Assembly: GCF_036320965.1 (NCBI RefSeq)
Contig: NC_092236.1
Location: 15,654,518 to 15,718,517, forward strand
Origin: Panulirus ornatus
Lineage: Eukaryota > Arthropoda > Malacostraca > Decapoda > Palinuridae
Reading direction: 5' to 3'
Length of the DNA stretch: 64,000 nt
The position numbers and the translations under genes are program-made. The notes beneath the pieces are model-generated. The model saw only the letters and a program-made list of their open reading frames with translations, was not told where the DNA came from and did not search any database. Each line of letters starts with the position of its first letter. The first letter of the stretch is position 1. Below are positions 49,722-61,466 of the stretch, piece by piece.

Positions 49722-51266
49722 AACGCGAATGAACATGAGAATGCAACATACGTATATGAAGATGCAAAGAGGTGAATCCTACACAGAGAGATGTATAAGA
49801 TCTCTCTTTAAACGGTAAGAGAAAGAGGCTCAAACCAAAGCCCGGTTTATGATACAAGAAGAAGAAGAAAAAAAAACGTAAAGATATACTGCCCCCTTTC
49901 CTGACACGACGCTGCAGAAACCCGACCACCATCATCCACGTTTTTACCCGTTTCTCCTTCAAGACCTCCAGCACCCAGTTTTTGCCGCCTGGGCCTGGGT
50001 GCTGCGGCTCTGAGGTGTCAAACAAGACCATTTACGTGATGTTCTCTCGAGATGCCATTACGTCGCAGGAGTTATGGCCGCGTGAATGTTAGAACTAGAT
50101 CATTCTACGGCCAACTGGACTGAAGAAATGTTGTGACGAGGTCGAGGTTTTATATAACCAGGACGAGGAGAGTGTGAGCGGCAAGAAGTATGCTCGGCGG
50201 GCTAAGCTAAGGCAAGAAGAAGAGGAGGAGGGTGGCTGACTGCTGGTTGAGTGATAGCCAGAACTCGCCGAGGTCGCGCGGTCGCTTGCGAGAAACAGCC
50301 ACGGCTAAGCAGAGGCACAAGATGATCTTTACCAAGAAATAGCCAGAACGAGATGAGGCTCGGCGTATTATCCCTCCACATTACCTTCGCAGTATCGTAG
50401 ACAACCACAAAATAAAGGAAGTCTGAGAATATGTAAAAAACTCAAACTAACGTCGAACTAAACCTAGCCAAAACCCAAGCAAACAATGATAGGAAAAATC
50501 TAATGACAATTAACTAATCTCCAAACCTCTTGACTTAAGCAAGACCATCCCTACTTAGCTTCACAATGGTAAATGTGTCAGAGGTCAATAGTAAATTCAA
50601 ATGTTTATCACGTATTGGGGAGATGATGATGCCCAAGAGCGACAAGTAGCTGAGAAGGTTGGCAGAGTCTGGCGCGAGACACAAGTCAGGATAAGGCGGG
50701 GAATATGGATGCTGGCGAGACGTAGCGAAGACAGGAGGAGGGCAGATGGCAGGCGAAGGGGGTTAGGGAGGTGCTGATGGCTGCAGGTGGATGCTGGGGA
50801 GATTTAATCATGGGAGGGCGAGGGCAGGCAGGTAGGCACTGGCGAGAATTAGACAGGGGAGGGATGAAGGTATCTTACGCGTTGACGAGAAGCAGCTGTG
50901 GGCTCTGGAGAGGCCGCTACCAGGCCAGATGGCGAGAGGCATAACCACGGTCTAGTCGTTCGCCTGGTCTGCGGAGCTGACCCTGGCTCAAGGAGAGGCC
51001 ACCCTCCTGGGACAACAGGAAGGGTAGGGTTGGGGAGGGGATGGTAGGTGGTCGCCAGGAGAAATAACAGATAATGAGCGAGTGTGCCGCATGTCTCCTA
51101 CCAGTGGGAGAGGGAATGGGAGGGGCACCGGCTACGGGAGAGGGATGAGAGGGGGAAGGAGCAGAAGGAGGTAGGGAAAGGGAATGATAGGAGGGTGTGT
51201 AGTTTCATGTGCGAGGCTGGATGTTTTTATAGGGTGACTTCTAAGTATTCCATCCTTTTTTTACCA

Positions 51267-51269
<3 letters not shown>
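49722..51269. other. Unique sequence, nothing recognised
   Basis: Low in simple repeats. Purine-biased from about 50640. No domain recognised on either strand. Confidence 0.4.

Positions 51270-51331
<62 letters not shown>
51270..51331. repeat. (GT)n microsatellite
   Basis: About 31 units. Confidence 0.97.
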
Positions 51332-51336
<5 letters not shown>

Positions 51337-51585
51337 GAACTCCGCCTATGTGTGGTTATACAGCAGTGTTCCCGGACTCCGCCTACCCAAGGTTATATCG
51401 TGAAGGAAAATTCGCCTTTGGTAAGGCTTTTTCACCAGGAGTACAGTCTCGTCACAGAACTTCTCACTCCAGAGGAGTTCAGTTTTCTCTACTACTAAAG
51501 ATACCGTAGCCTTAGGCTGCAGGAACCCTTGGGTAACACCAGGATTCTTACGTAGAAACTGGTTCTGGAGTAATTATAAACGACA
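51332..51585. mobile_element. R5 repeat, diverged copy
   Basis: Contains a ~40-bp imperfect duplication around ACTCCGCCTAYxxAAGGTTAT (51340-51395). The part CTCACTCCAGAGGAGTTCAG to AGGCTGCAGGAAC resembles 63080-63140. An interspersed family is inferred from two copies only. Confidence 0.4.
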
Positions 51586-51587
51586 TG

Positions 51588-51718
<131 letters not shown>

Positions 51719-51858
51719 TCCTTATGACGACGGGGAAATGAAACACTTCAAATTCCCAAGTGCACTTTCGTGTAGTAATCATACCATCAGGGGAGATAGA
51801 AGAAAGAAATATAACAATCAGTTGATATACAACGAAGAGAAATAGTTAAGACGCCATT

Positions 51859-51860
<2 letters not shown>
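51719..51860 (-). mobile_element. SINE-B body fragment
   Basis: GGGGAAATGAAACACTTCAA, CCCAAGTGCACTTTCGTGTA, ATCAGGGGAGATAGAAG and GTTGATATACAACGAAGAG match 56175-56300. Lies between two (AT)n tracts and lacks the tRNA-like head. Confidence 0.75.

Positions 51861-51930
<70 letters not shown>
51861..51930. repeat. (AT)n microsatellite
   Basis: 35 units. Confidence 0.97.
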
Positions 51931-51932
<2 letters not shown>

Positions 51933-52032
51933 AAATCAGTCCTGAAAGTGAAGGTTGTGCGAGGGACAAGTGACGGCGCAAGAGCAACCAAAGTTCTAGG
52001 GCATGAGAGCCTTTGGTACGGGAAAGAAGGAG

Positions 52033-52034
<2 letters not shown>

Positions 52035-52074
<40 letters not shown>
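52035..52074. repeat. (GT)n microsatellite
   Basis: 20 units. Confidence 0.96.
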
Positions 52075-52076
<2 letters not shown>

Positions 52077-52106
52077 CCCACCCGTCCTTTCCCTCTTGCC
52101 CTCCAG

Positions 52107-52162
52107 ATATCACCCCCAGCATCTCCGTGCGCCTCAGTATGACCAAGTTGGATATTCGCCAG
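52107..52162 (+). CDS. Candidate short exon, product unknown
   Basis: A pyrimidine-rich acceptor (CCTTTCCCTCTTGCCCTCCAG, ending 52106) precedes 56 bases whose frame reads ITPSISVRLSMTKLDIRQ, then CAG|GTGTATGT. The frame stays open to 52318 if the donor is not used. Not recognised; could be chance. Confidence 0.2.
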
Positions 52163-52319
52163 GTGTATGTTGCTAGGTGGGTACAGGAGAACGGGAGGGG
52201 AGGGGGACAAGACACTATGATCCGTGGTATGGGAGGAGGTGAGTACTACAGGGGCTTGATGTACGTTCGTCTTGACTGGTTGGGGGTGGCTCAAGGACGC
52301 CTCAGAGGATTAGGCTAGC

Positions 52320-52875
52320 GGGCTGCTAGCAGGAGTTGACTTGTCCTTGACGCTGGCTGGGGTAATGGGTGCCGCCGCTCATGAGGTGATGAAAGTTGCT
52401 AAGTAAGAAGAGCAACAGGTACTTGCCTCGCTGAGAGAACCAGATCATGAAGTTAACGTAGGAGGAACTACTTCTGGTCCTGGCGACGAGGGTGGAGGAA
52501 TGGTAGATTTCCTACCTGTTAAAGCTTGAGCACAAATTTCATAATGTCAGTGTTCCATGTCTTGTATTCCATTTTTCCCCTATCCATTCATCTGTATAAT
52601 TACTCAAGTGCTATTTCATCGCATCACATTACACGAGACTTCGTCAAGTGAATGGTGAGAGGTTTGGGTCTGGAGACGTGCCTACGTTCCCTCTCGAAAT
52701 GAATAAACAGTAAGCCGAGTGAAAATCATTTGCTGACGTAAACATTCATGTATCTACCCAAAGAAAAAAAAAGAAGAGGTATTGCCTTACCGTTTTCACT
52801 TCACCATAAAGGACTACAACTCTTGTCTGTGTATCAGAAAACTTTTAAGCTGGTTAATAGCGTAGATGTGTCAGT
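52320..52875. other. Unique sequence, nothing recognised
   Basis: No repeats or domains seen. Confidence 0.4.
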
Positions 52876-53457
52876 GTCACAGCTAGCCCTCTTGCCAACC
52901 ACTCAACTAACCAACTACATAGCCAGTCAACCAGAGAACCACCTACCTAACTAGCCACCTAGCCATTCAACCAGCTATCTTCCTAGCCAGTCATTGACCC
53001 TGCCACCTAGCCAGACAGCCTTCCACTCTGCCAGTTAGCCATCCATCTATCCAACCAGCCAACCACTGAGTCAGCCAGCCAGCCAGCTAGCCAATAAATA
53101 AGCCAGTCACCCAGTAACTAGTCGACTCAGCTAACCAGCCTCATAGCCAACCACAATATTCACTGGTTAGTCAACAAGTTCGCCAGCCAGTTTTATAGTC
53201 AACCAGTTAAACAACTCAGCTAGGCAGTCAACCGGATAATCAACAACTCGACCTTGCAACCAGACGGCCAGCCAACCAACTTGCTTGCTGGTCATCCATT
53301 TTGGATAATGAGCCGGCTACCCAGACAGCCTACCCGTCAACCAACTTACCAGCCCACGAGTCGACAAGCTTACCTGACATTCAGCATGATAAACCAGCTA
53401 GTCAGCTAAGAAGCCAGCCATGCATCCAGTCAGCCAACAAGCCAGCCAGCATGGATC
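52876..53457. repeat. CCAG/AACC-rich low-order tandem field
   Basis: Nearly 600 bases built from AGCCAGCCAACCA-like words with 4-, 8- and 12-base spacings and many substitutions. A decayed simple repeat. Confidence 0.7.
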
Positions 53458-55003
53458 AGGAGAAGCGACCAGACCATAACGTTTATGCTTGACCAATCCT
53501 GTGTTGCAGCTGTGGGACGGAGGGGGAAAAAAAATAACAAGGGAGGGAAGATGAGGGTGGTGCAGAAAGACCCCCTTTTTTTTTTTATCTGATGGCGAGT
53601 ACAAGGGTGGCTCATAAGAGGCAAGATGTTAGATATGCTTTTACGGTGTCTCTACCTTACATATTTTGCCGGTTTGAGAGAAAAGTTTAAATGGTAAAGC
53701 TCTTGTGGGAGGTAGTCTTTTATCAGATATAAACGCATGGTTGTTTGGGCCCGAGGGATTCGAAGGGAGATAAGTATTACAAAGGGATTCAGGAGAGACG
53801 ATTGGCAATTGGTTCCATCCCATTCAATAGTTGAATGGCGAGCTTCATTGTTTCTCTGTCCTTGAGAAGGGACGATGAAGGGGTAGAGGAGGGATAAACA
53901 GGTCTTTTTTCCACTGAACCAACTGGAGCTGGGTTGAGGGAGAGAGAATATATACAAGAGGCTTAGAACATAAGACTCACATGATAATACAAGGTCAACA
54001 AGGACTTGATACTGAGGAAGGAAATGCATCCTGCGGGGTCTCTGAAACTCCATCAGCATGGAATACACAATGGCTTGGAGAATGTTGAGGGTCGAAGATA
54101 ATGTGGAGTGTTGGGGAAAGGAGGTGCAGGAAAATGAAAATGAAAAATAATCCTGAATGTGACACAAGAGTATCGGGGTACTGGAGCGCAGAGCCAAAGG
54201 TTGATAGGTCTATGGCGCCGATCTAAATATGTGGTTAAGCCCATCTGAATCTGATGAATGTATTCATCATCTAGACATTTAAAGATGTGTAAACCTTGCA
54301 GTCGTCATGGTCTCAGTAGCGTGCGTCCTCAAATACAAGGGGAAAACACACCTACTGGAGTGTCAAGATCAGAGAGAGACATTACAGGCGATACTTAATG
54401 ATAACCTGCTTGTATCATCATGGGAAAGATTCATTATCAGCCAAAATAAATAAAGTAGGGGGATCAGATGAGTCACTGGAAGTTCCCGCCACAACACAGG
54501 AATCATCACTGGAATCCTTCCTGGCAGAACTGGACGACAGGAATAACTCTCTGGTGCTCGAGTGGAAATACTACAGCCTATACTGACGTCACTAAAAGTG
54601 CACTACTGAATCAGTTCGATACGGTCTATCACTGGAGTCAGTAATAGGCTTAGAAGTACAAGTACTTAGGCAAGTAATGCTACTGACAACAAAGAAACCG
54701 CAAAAAAATGGAAAATTGCCTTAAATTTTTGTCATAAAAGCAAAGCCATTTGAAAGGTTATAGGAGGAACCAGCAACACAACACGATGAGAGTGGCAGTG
54801 ACGTGCTGCAGTGTGGCGAGACTGGGGCCCACGTCAAGTGCTATTAGCATCAAACGACATCAGAGGCTGGCCTAGGGGCAGTGTGTGGAGGACACTCCAT
54901 CTTTCCAACTCGCCTTTGGTTTCCCCTTCCTCCTTGTTCCCTCCACATCTGACACGTATACGCAATTCGCCTTTCCTCACTCATCCTCTCCATGTGTCCA
55001 AAC

Positions 55004-55007
<4 letters not shown>
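53458..55007. other. Unique sequence, nothing recognised
   Basis: The longest frame (minus strand, 53652-54197) has ordinary composition but no domain, and its length is within chance. Confidence 0.4.

Positions 55008-55068
<61 letters not shown>
55008..55068. repeat. (GT)n microsatellite
   Basis: About 30 units. Confidence 0.97.
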
Positions 55069-55070
<2 letters not shown>

Positions 55071-55404
55071 ATCAATCTTCCTCTGTTTTATTCCTTTTCT
55101 CTTGATGTTTAAAAAGAGAATGATGCAATTCTCATAACATCACGACTGCTTGTGCATTATAATCATCTTCGCAGTGTGTGACATGCTGACATCTTGTGGT
55201 TCTCATGTTCTTTAACACTGACTCGTAATTAAGCCAGAGGGCTTCAAGGCATCTTGTGGATGGGATTATCGTGAACCTTGTTCATCATTTATCATTCGTT
55301 ATCTTCACTGATTCTGGACCTGTGGTCTTCATTATCATCAGCGTGAGGCTCACAACCCAGAGGAGAACATCAAGTCATAAATTCTACTTCTCAGAATAAA
55401 TGCC

Positions 55405-55662
55405 TGACGCTGCTGCTGCTGCTGGTGCTGGTGATTGTGGTGGTATTCGTTGTGGAGATTGTGATGGTGTTGGTGGCTGTGGTGATAGTGGTGGTGGTGG
55501 TGATTGTGGTGGTGCTGGTGGCTGTGGTGATGGTGGTGTTGGCTGTGGTGATGGTGGTGGTGGTGATGGTGGTGTTGGTGGCTGTGGTGATGGTGGTGTC
55601 GGTGGCTGGTGGTGATGGTGGCGGTGTTGGTGGCTGTGGTGATGGTGGTGTCCGTCATGCCA
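55405..55662. repeat. GGT/GGCTGTGGTGAT-type imperfect array
   Basis: Glycine- or valine-coding in plus frames because of GGT/GTG words. Words such as GGTGGCTGTGGTGATGGTGG recur at 15-27-bp spacing. Starts with a short GCTGCT run at 55411-55426. Confidence 0.85.
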
Positions 55663-55694
55663 ACTTGTCATGGCACATAGTCTGATCCACAGTA

Positions 55695-55950
55695 ACAGAA
55701 TCGGACTATAATAACACAGTACTGACCTACAGTGACAGAGTACAGGACCTTACGATAATAACATCATCGACCAACGATAACACAGTGATGACTTGGGGTA
55801 GCGCAGAGTTAACCCTTGGTAATACAATATCAACCCACGATAACACGGTATCGACCGACGATAGCACAATATCGACCAATGACAGCACAATATCGACCCA
55901 CTAATCAAGACAGTATCGGCTCACGATAACACAATCGCTCGCTGATTTCA
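55695..55950. repeat. Degenerate ~21-bp tandem repeat, about 12 copies
   Basis: Unit AACACAATATCGACCCACGAT with many substitutions. The clearest copies lie between 55820 and 55945; earlier ones have drifted. Confidence 0.72.
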
Positions 55951-56076
55951 GATAACTCAGTTATACCTCATAACTATTATCAAGGCCATTCAAAGTCTAC
56001 GTAAATAAACACTTTATTCTCTGAATTCACTCAAACACGAGAGTTCGCAATGCAAAATGAAGAGATGGACAGCAAC

Positions 56077-56079
<3 letters not shown>

Positions 56080-56167
<88 letters not shown>
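56080..56167. repeat. (AT)n tail of SINE-B
   Basis: About 44 units at the 3' end of the minus-strand SINE-B. Confidence 0.96.
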
Positions 56168-56169
<2 letters not shown>

Positions 56170-56405
56170 CTGTATGTCCAAGTGGAAATGAAACAAGGTA
56201 AGTTCCCAAGTGCACTTTCGTGTAATAATCACATCATCAGGGGAGATACAAGAAAGGAATGTAAGTTGATATACAACGAAGAGACGTAGCTGCGACACCA
56301 TTTGGTAAATGAGTGACTACATCACATAATACCCTCCAACAGTCAGGACTCGAACCCAGGACCTTTGCGTGGTAGTAAGTCACATGCACACTTGAAGCAC
56401 TGTTC
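56168..56405 (-). mobile_element. SINE-B, most complete copy (tRNA-like head plus body)
   Basis: On the minus strand, a tRNA-like head with B box GGTTCGAGTCC (56346-56357 region) and GACTGTTGGAGG is followed by a body reading ATCAACTTACATTCC...CACGAAAGTGCACTTGGGAA...TTTCATTTCCACTTGGACAT. It ends in (AT)n at 56080-56167. This joins the tRNA-like and body pieces found separately elsewhere in the window into one family. Confidence 0.75.
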
Positions 56406-56506
56406 CTTGTTTCCTCAGCTGTGGTGAAGTCTGCTTTTGCATATATTCTCTTGCTCATAATGACTCTGTAGCCTTGAAAATAATGGATTGAAGTACAGTC
56501 GAGAGC

Positions 56507-56542
56507 TTGGAGCTTTTGTATGTATTTTTTCCAGCGAGTTTA

Positions 56543-56546
<4 letters not shown>
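56507..56546 (+). mobile_element. R4 repeat fragment
   Basis: AGCTTGGAGCTTTTGTATGT plus ATTTTTTCCAGCGAGTTTA. See 11107-11147 for the partner. Confidence 0.55.

Positions 56547-56598
<52 letters not shown>
56547..56598. repeat. (AT)n microsatellite
   Basis: About 26 units. Confidence 0.97.
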
Positions 56599-56600
<2 letters not shown>

Positions 56601-57354
56601 CTAAACATCTGTAAAGGCCATGAACCAACCCACCACCTGATGGCCCTGGCTGATCCTGAGTCTGTGTGACTTAAAAGTTAATTAGTTCTCAAGGTTCTTA
56701 AAGACGATGATCCCTTTTGCCTCCCTCACTCCGCCTGGTGGTGGGGCCTGCGAGGTCTTACATCTCAATTTGTTAAGAGGTTAATATATTTGTTCATCGT
56801 TACGTGCTTTCGCTTTTATGCCCAAGGCTCCAGTCACGAACAGGAGCCCTCATCGAGGCCAGGCTAAGCCTTGCATGAAAAATATTACGGGGCTAAAGAA
56901 GAAAAAAAAAAAAGAGGAGGAAGTGGATGAGGGGAAGAATGTTGGAGTTTTAGAGGAGGAAGTGGAAAACTAAACTCTTTTTTTTCTTTTATAAAAAACG
57001 AGGTCAGAACACAGCTGTTATTCTAGTACAGGGGTAACTGATCTTTTATCTAAAGTGAGATGGATCCTATGCCATAAGATACTTCAAATATTCTTATATC
57101 TAGAGGTAAAGGTGTATTTTACACCTCAATAATGCGAAGAAAATCAATACGATCGACGGGGAGCAAGCCATATAATCTGCACAAATCGTGTGGAGAATAT
57201 CTAAAAGTTATACAGAGAGGGTTTGGTAGGAAGGATAAAGGGAAAGGAACTATAAACTTACATAAAATTGAAAGAGGAATATTCAGTTGTTTCTGTATCG
57301 CGTTCAGTCACTCTGCAGTATATTGGTTTCTGCCTCTGTCCTCGTCTTTCTTTG
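56599..57354. other. Unique sequence, nothing recognised
   Basis: Short A and T runs at 56900-56915 and 56978-56985. No gene seen. Confidence 0.4.
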
Positions 57355-57355
57355 T

Positions 57356-57433
<78 letters not shown>

Positions 57434-57448
57434 GTGTGTGTGTGTGTG

Positions 57449-57540
<92 letters not shown>
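57355..57540. repeat. Compound (GT)n-(AT)n microsatellite
   Basis: GT to 57449 with one CG interruption, then AT to 57539. The AT part adjoins the R2 3' end and is probably its tail. Confidence 0.96.
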
Positions 57541-57541
<1 letters not shown>

Positions 57542-57767
57542 TTTCATACTATTCGCCATTTCCCGCATTAGCGAGGTAGCGTTGAGAACAGAGGACTGGG
57601 CCCTTGAGGGAATATCCTCACCTGGGCCCCTTCTCTGTTCCCTCTTTTGGAAAATTAAAAAAAAAAAGTGAGAGGGGAGGATTTCCAGCCCCCCGCTCCC
57701 TCCCCTTTTAGTCGCCTTCTACGACACGCAGGGAATACGTGGGAAGTATTCTTTCTCCCCTATCCCC

Positions 57768-57770
<3 letters not shown>
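57541..57770 (-). mobile_element. R2 interspersed repeat, near full length
   Basis: Reverse complement of 5311-5552 with a few substitutions. Begins TTTCATACTATTCGCCATTT and ends CCCCTATCCCCAGGGA. Confidence 0.82.
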
Positions 57771-57862
<92 letters not shown>

Positions 57863-58051
57863 TTTTTATACTTTGTCGCTGTCTCCCGCGTTTGCGAGGT
57901 AGCGCAAGGAAACAGACGAAAGAAATGGCCCAACCCCCCCCATACACATGTACATACACACGTCCACACACGCAAATATACATACCTACACAGCTTTCCA
58001 TGGTTTACCCCGGACGCTTCACATGCCTTGATTCAATCCACTGACAGCACG
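57771..58051 (-). mobile_element. LINE 3' UTR, short subtype, with poly(A)/(AT)n tail
   Basis: (AT)n at 57771-57845, T run at 57846-57867, then the UTR in inverse orientation. Same structure as 3898-4175, including the same ~260-base deletion. Confidence 0.9.
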
Positions 58052-58757
58052 TCAACCCCTGTATACCACATCGCTCCAATTCACTCTATTCCTTGCCCTC
58101 CTTTCACCCTCCTGCATGTTCAGGCCCCGATCACACAAAATCTTTTTCACTCCATCTTTCCACCTCCAATTTGGTCTCCCTCTTCTCCTCGTTCTCTCCA
58201 CCTCCGACACATATATCCTCTTGGTCAATCTTTCCTCACTCATTCTCTCCATGTGCCCAAACCATTTTAAAACACCCTCTTCTGCTCTCTCAACCACGCT
58301 CTTTTTATTTCCACACATCTCTCTTACCCTTACGTTACTCACTCGATCAAACCACCTCACACCACACATTGTCCTCAAACATCTCATTTCCAGCACATCC
58401 ATCCTCCTGCGCACAACTCTATCCATAGCCCACGCCTCGCAACCATACAACATTGTTGGAACTACTATTCCTTCAAACATACCCATTTTTGCTTTCCGGG
58501 ATAATGTTCTCGACTTCCACACATTTTTCAAGGCTCCCAAAATTTTCGCCCCCTCCCCCACCCTATGATCCACTTCCGCTTCCATGGTTCCATCCGCTGA
58601 CAGATCCACTCCCAGATATCTAAAACACTTCACTTCCTCCAGCTTTTCACCATTCAAACTCACCTCCCAATTGACTTGACCCTCAACCCTACTGTACCTA
58701 ATAACCTTGCTCTTATTCACATTTACTCTTAACTTTCTTCTTCCACACACTTTACCA
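58052..58757 (-). pseudogene. RTE-like LINE reverse transcriptase C-terminus, longest copy
   Basis: About 234 codons from GKVCGRRKLRVNVNKSKVIR through VKCFRYLGVDLSADGTMEAE, MLYGCEAWAMDRVVRRRMDV, WFGHMERM and RRRGRPNWRWKDGVK to TGA at 58052-58054. It extends about 35 residues further upstream than 3298-3897. The N-K-S-K stretch corresponds to the segment just after the catalytic YADD-type motif, which is missing. No stop interrupts the fragment, so the insertion is young, but truncation makes it inactive. Confidence 0.88.
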
Positions 58758-58765
58758 TATATATA

Positions 58766-58889
58766 TATTTCTTTTTCTTTCAAACTATTCGCCATTTCCC
58801 GCATTAGCGAGGTAGCGTTAAGAACAGAGGCCTGGGCCTTTGAGGGAATACCCTCACCTGGCCCAATTCTCTGTTCCTTCTTTTGGAAA

Positions 58890-58923
<34 letters not shown>
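58766..58923 (-). mobile_element. R2 3' fragment, truncated at a poly(T) run
   Basis: Matches 57541-57660 closely, then breaks at a ~31-base T run (58893-58923), corresponding to the A-rich interior of R2. Confidence 0.8.
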
Positions 58924-58926
<3 letters not shown>

Positions 58927-58984
58927 TGGGGGACGATCAGAAGGTTCACGCATATAGGCGGAAACAGCACACTTGCTCTTCACA

Positions 58985-59130
58985 CTACAATCAAGGACAC
59001 ACTACAGTCAAGGGACACACTACAGTCAAAGGTCACACTATAGTCAAAGGTCACACTATACTCAAAGGTCACACTATAGTCAAAGGTCACACTACAGTCA
59101 TGGGGCAGAGCACAGTCAAGGGTCACACCC
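58985..59130. repeat. 18-bp tandem repeat, about eight copies
   Basis: Unit CAAAGGTCACACTATAGT with CAGT/CTATA and GGGAC variants. The minus-strand frame shows a six-residue period. Confidence 0.87.
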
Positions 59131-59234
59131 ACGAGATAAACGTAACCCAGAGGACACACACTGAAGCTAAGGGCCACCTTTAAGGTAAGGAGGACACCAA
59201 GAAGGCAAGAGGCCACATCTACCATCTCACTACT

Positions 59235-59345
59235 TCAGTAAACGTCAAGGTAAACCGGCCCGAAAAATCGGCCATGTAAACCGCCTAGGTAAACCGCCAA
59301 ATTAAACCGCTTCAGTAAACTACACGCTTAAACCTCTTTAGATGC
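59235..59345. repeat. Degenerate ~15-bp repeat
   Basis: Loose copies of GGTAAACCGCC(A/T)A at about 15-bp spacing, directly downstream of the 18-bp array. Confidence 0.55.
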
Positions 59346-59921
59346 ACCGGCTTAACTCCCCGCTGTGATCAAAGTTTTCTCCAAAACTGTTGCAACGCTG
59401 GGCCGTAAGCTGATGGCCACATGATATAAGAGTTACAAAGTCTTCCCATTCATGATACATCAAAGCTCTCGCCCAAGAATTTTAGCGAGTGATCTCCAGG
59501 AGTGACATCGTCCATTTTCTCAGCGAGCGTCCATCGGCAAGAAGGCTGAATTGCAGGGGGGAAATTGTAACCGATATCAAATCAACGCTGAATAAATCCC
59601 ACAGTCTGAATTGGATGTAAAAGAAAACGACGTTACCATCAGAGAGATTAAGAATTGCCGGAGACGTGAGGAGTAATGTGAGGCGCACGTAGCCTCAGTC
59701 CTGGAACAAAAGAAGGTCGGAGATCGTGGTGCTCGTCTGCTGAATACCCCGGCCACGACGTAAGACCTACGTACATGCGTATAGCCTCAAAGGTCACCTG
59801 TGTAAGATCTAACCCAACCCCCTTTTCCAAGGGGATGTACAATGGACGGCAGTTGCGATGATGAGATACATCGGCAGAGGTCAGTTATGGGAGGATGGTC
59901 AAATTCCAAACCAAGAAGGCT
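59346..59921. other. Unique sequence, nothing recognised
   Basis: No repeats or domains seen. Confidence 0.4.

Positions 59922-59984
<63 letters not shown>
59922..59984. repeat. (CT)n microsatellite
   Basis: About 31 units. Confidence 0.97.
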
Positions 59985-59987
<3 letters not shown>

Positions 59988-60495
59988 ACTTGCCTTCGTC
60001 TTGCGAAAGGGGTAAGTGAGCCGAGGAAGAAAGGCCGACAGGGAAGGCGTGTGGGGTCCTGCACGCACAACGTCAAGAAGGAGGATTTAACTGAAGACTG
60101 TGACATTCAAGCGCAGGATGGAAGAGTCATCTAGGTACCAAGGATGAGGAAGGAAAATATGAACGTGTGAGTTCCTGTATGTGTGTTCAGTTGCTACGGC
60201 ATCTTGCCGCTGGTGGATACAATGACTGAACCTCACCAGCGGCTGCCTTTAATGGCGGTAGTTCGTCCAGTGCCGGGAGCGAGGCAGAGGTCCAGGGATG
60301 CGACCCAGGCTATAAACACAGACTGTAATAACCTCATCTTCCCCCCTCCTCCATCTCCCCGTGCACATTCCACAGTCCCTCACATTCTCATCTCTTACTC
60401 ATTTGCTTCCTTTGTCGTCTCTTGCCTCGTTTTCCTTTCCACTTTTATTCCCCTAACTACTCTCTATCCACCTTCTTTCATTTCCTGTGGAGCAG

Positions 60496-60594
60496 TGTGG
60501 TGGCTCAGTGTTATCCGGCGGTCATTAGAAGCTTTCCACTGGTCTACGGAGGCCTGGCTGAGTGGAGAGCTGCGGCTGTGGAGTTCCCGCTGCG
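60496..60594 (+). CDS. Candidate internal exon, product unknown
   Basis: A pyrimidine-rich acceptor region (CCTTCTTTCATTTCCTGTGG then AGCAG) precedes 99 bases ending TGCG|GTGAGC, a consensus donor. One frame reads VVAQCYPAVIRSFPLVYGGL then AEWRAAAVEFPLR. The frame in the longer 60183-60767 reading is also open here, so the phase is ambiguous. No family recognised. Confidence 0.22.
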
Positions 60595-61390
60595 GTGAGC
60601 TATGGTGGCTGTGGTCTGCCAAAGACCCCATCCCACCTCACCACACTCCTCGACCGCTCCCAGCGGCCCGCTCCATAAATGCTGTTTTCAATCAGGTGTT
60701 TTTTTTTACATGTCATGCGGCTAATTTGGCCTTAAAGGAATGTAATAAAGAAAATGTTAGTCGATGAACAAATCATAAAGAAACGGTATGGACGACTGTG
60801 ATACAATCAAGATTGTCCATACGCCGGGTGACTTTATTTATGGGCCATATGGCCATTTCAGAAAGGAATGATCATATTCTTTTAAAGCCTTCTGGTTTTT
60901 TTTTTCTTTTTACAACATTCACCTTGACCACGCAGTACACCTTCAGTAGAGAGATCACAAACACGGAGAAATAAATACAGTGATGGCTAAAAGCACACTT
61001 GAACCCACCGTTTATGGCAACAGTAAGCATCCGCAATTAAGAATTCCCCTGATAACGGAGAGGCAAAGCCGGGAGGACGTTTGCTTAAGGACCTTTGCAG
61101 ACGTCCTGAGATCCCCAGTGGCACTCGCCAAGCACCAAACACGGAGGGAAGGAGGAGGACTCGTGGGCACACACCGGAGCAAATTGATTATTTGTCGTCA
61201 ACTCCTGTGATGTTTTTGTAAATACCTGCTAATGTTAGCTTTGTCTAGAGACCGCTAAGTAACGAGGAATTCTTCCCTGGTATATTTGTTTTGGGTTTGA
61301 TTAGATGAGTCTGCATTTATCCTCGGAAGGTGGAAAAACTTTTTCTCCCCTTGATGATAAATACTTAGGTGCAGTTATTCACCCTGGTAA
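60595..61390. other. Unique sequence, nothing recognised
   Basis: Contains the palindrome GGGCCATATGGCC at 60841-60853. No gene recognised. Confidence 0.4.
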
Positions 61391-61391
61391 A

Positions 61392-61463
<72 letters not shown>
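61391..61463. repeat. (AT)n microsatellite
   Basis: About 36 units. Confidence 0.97.

Positions 61464-61466
<3 letters not shown>

Noticed and set aside
53652..54197. 181-codon minus-strand frame
   Set aside because: No domain or splice context; about one frame of this length is expected by chance in 64 kb.
60183..60767. 194-codon frame as a complete gene
   Set aside because: No recognised domain. Composition changes along its length and it crosses a plausible splice donor; only a short part is kept as an exon candidate.
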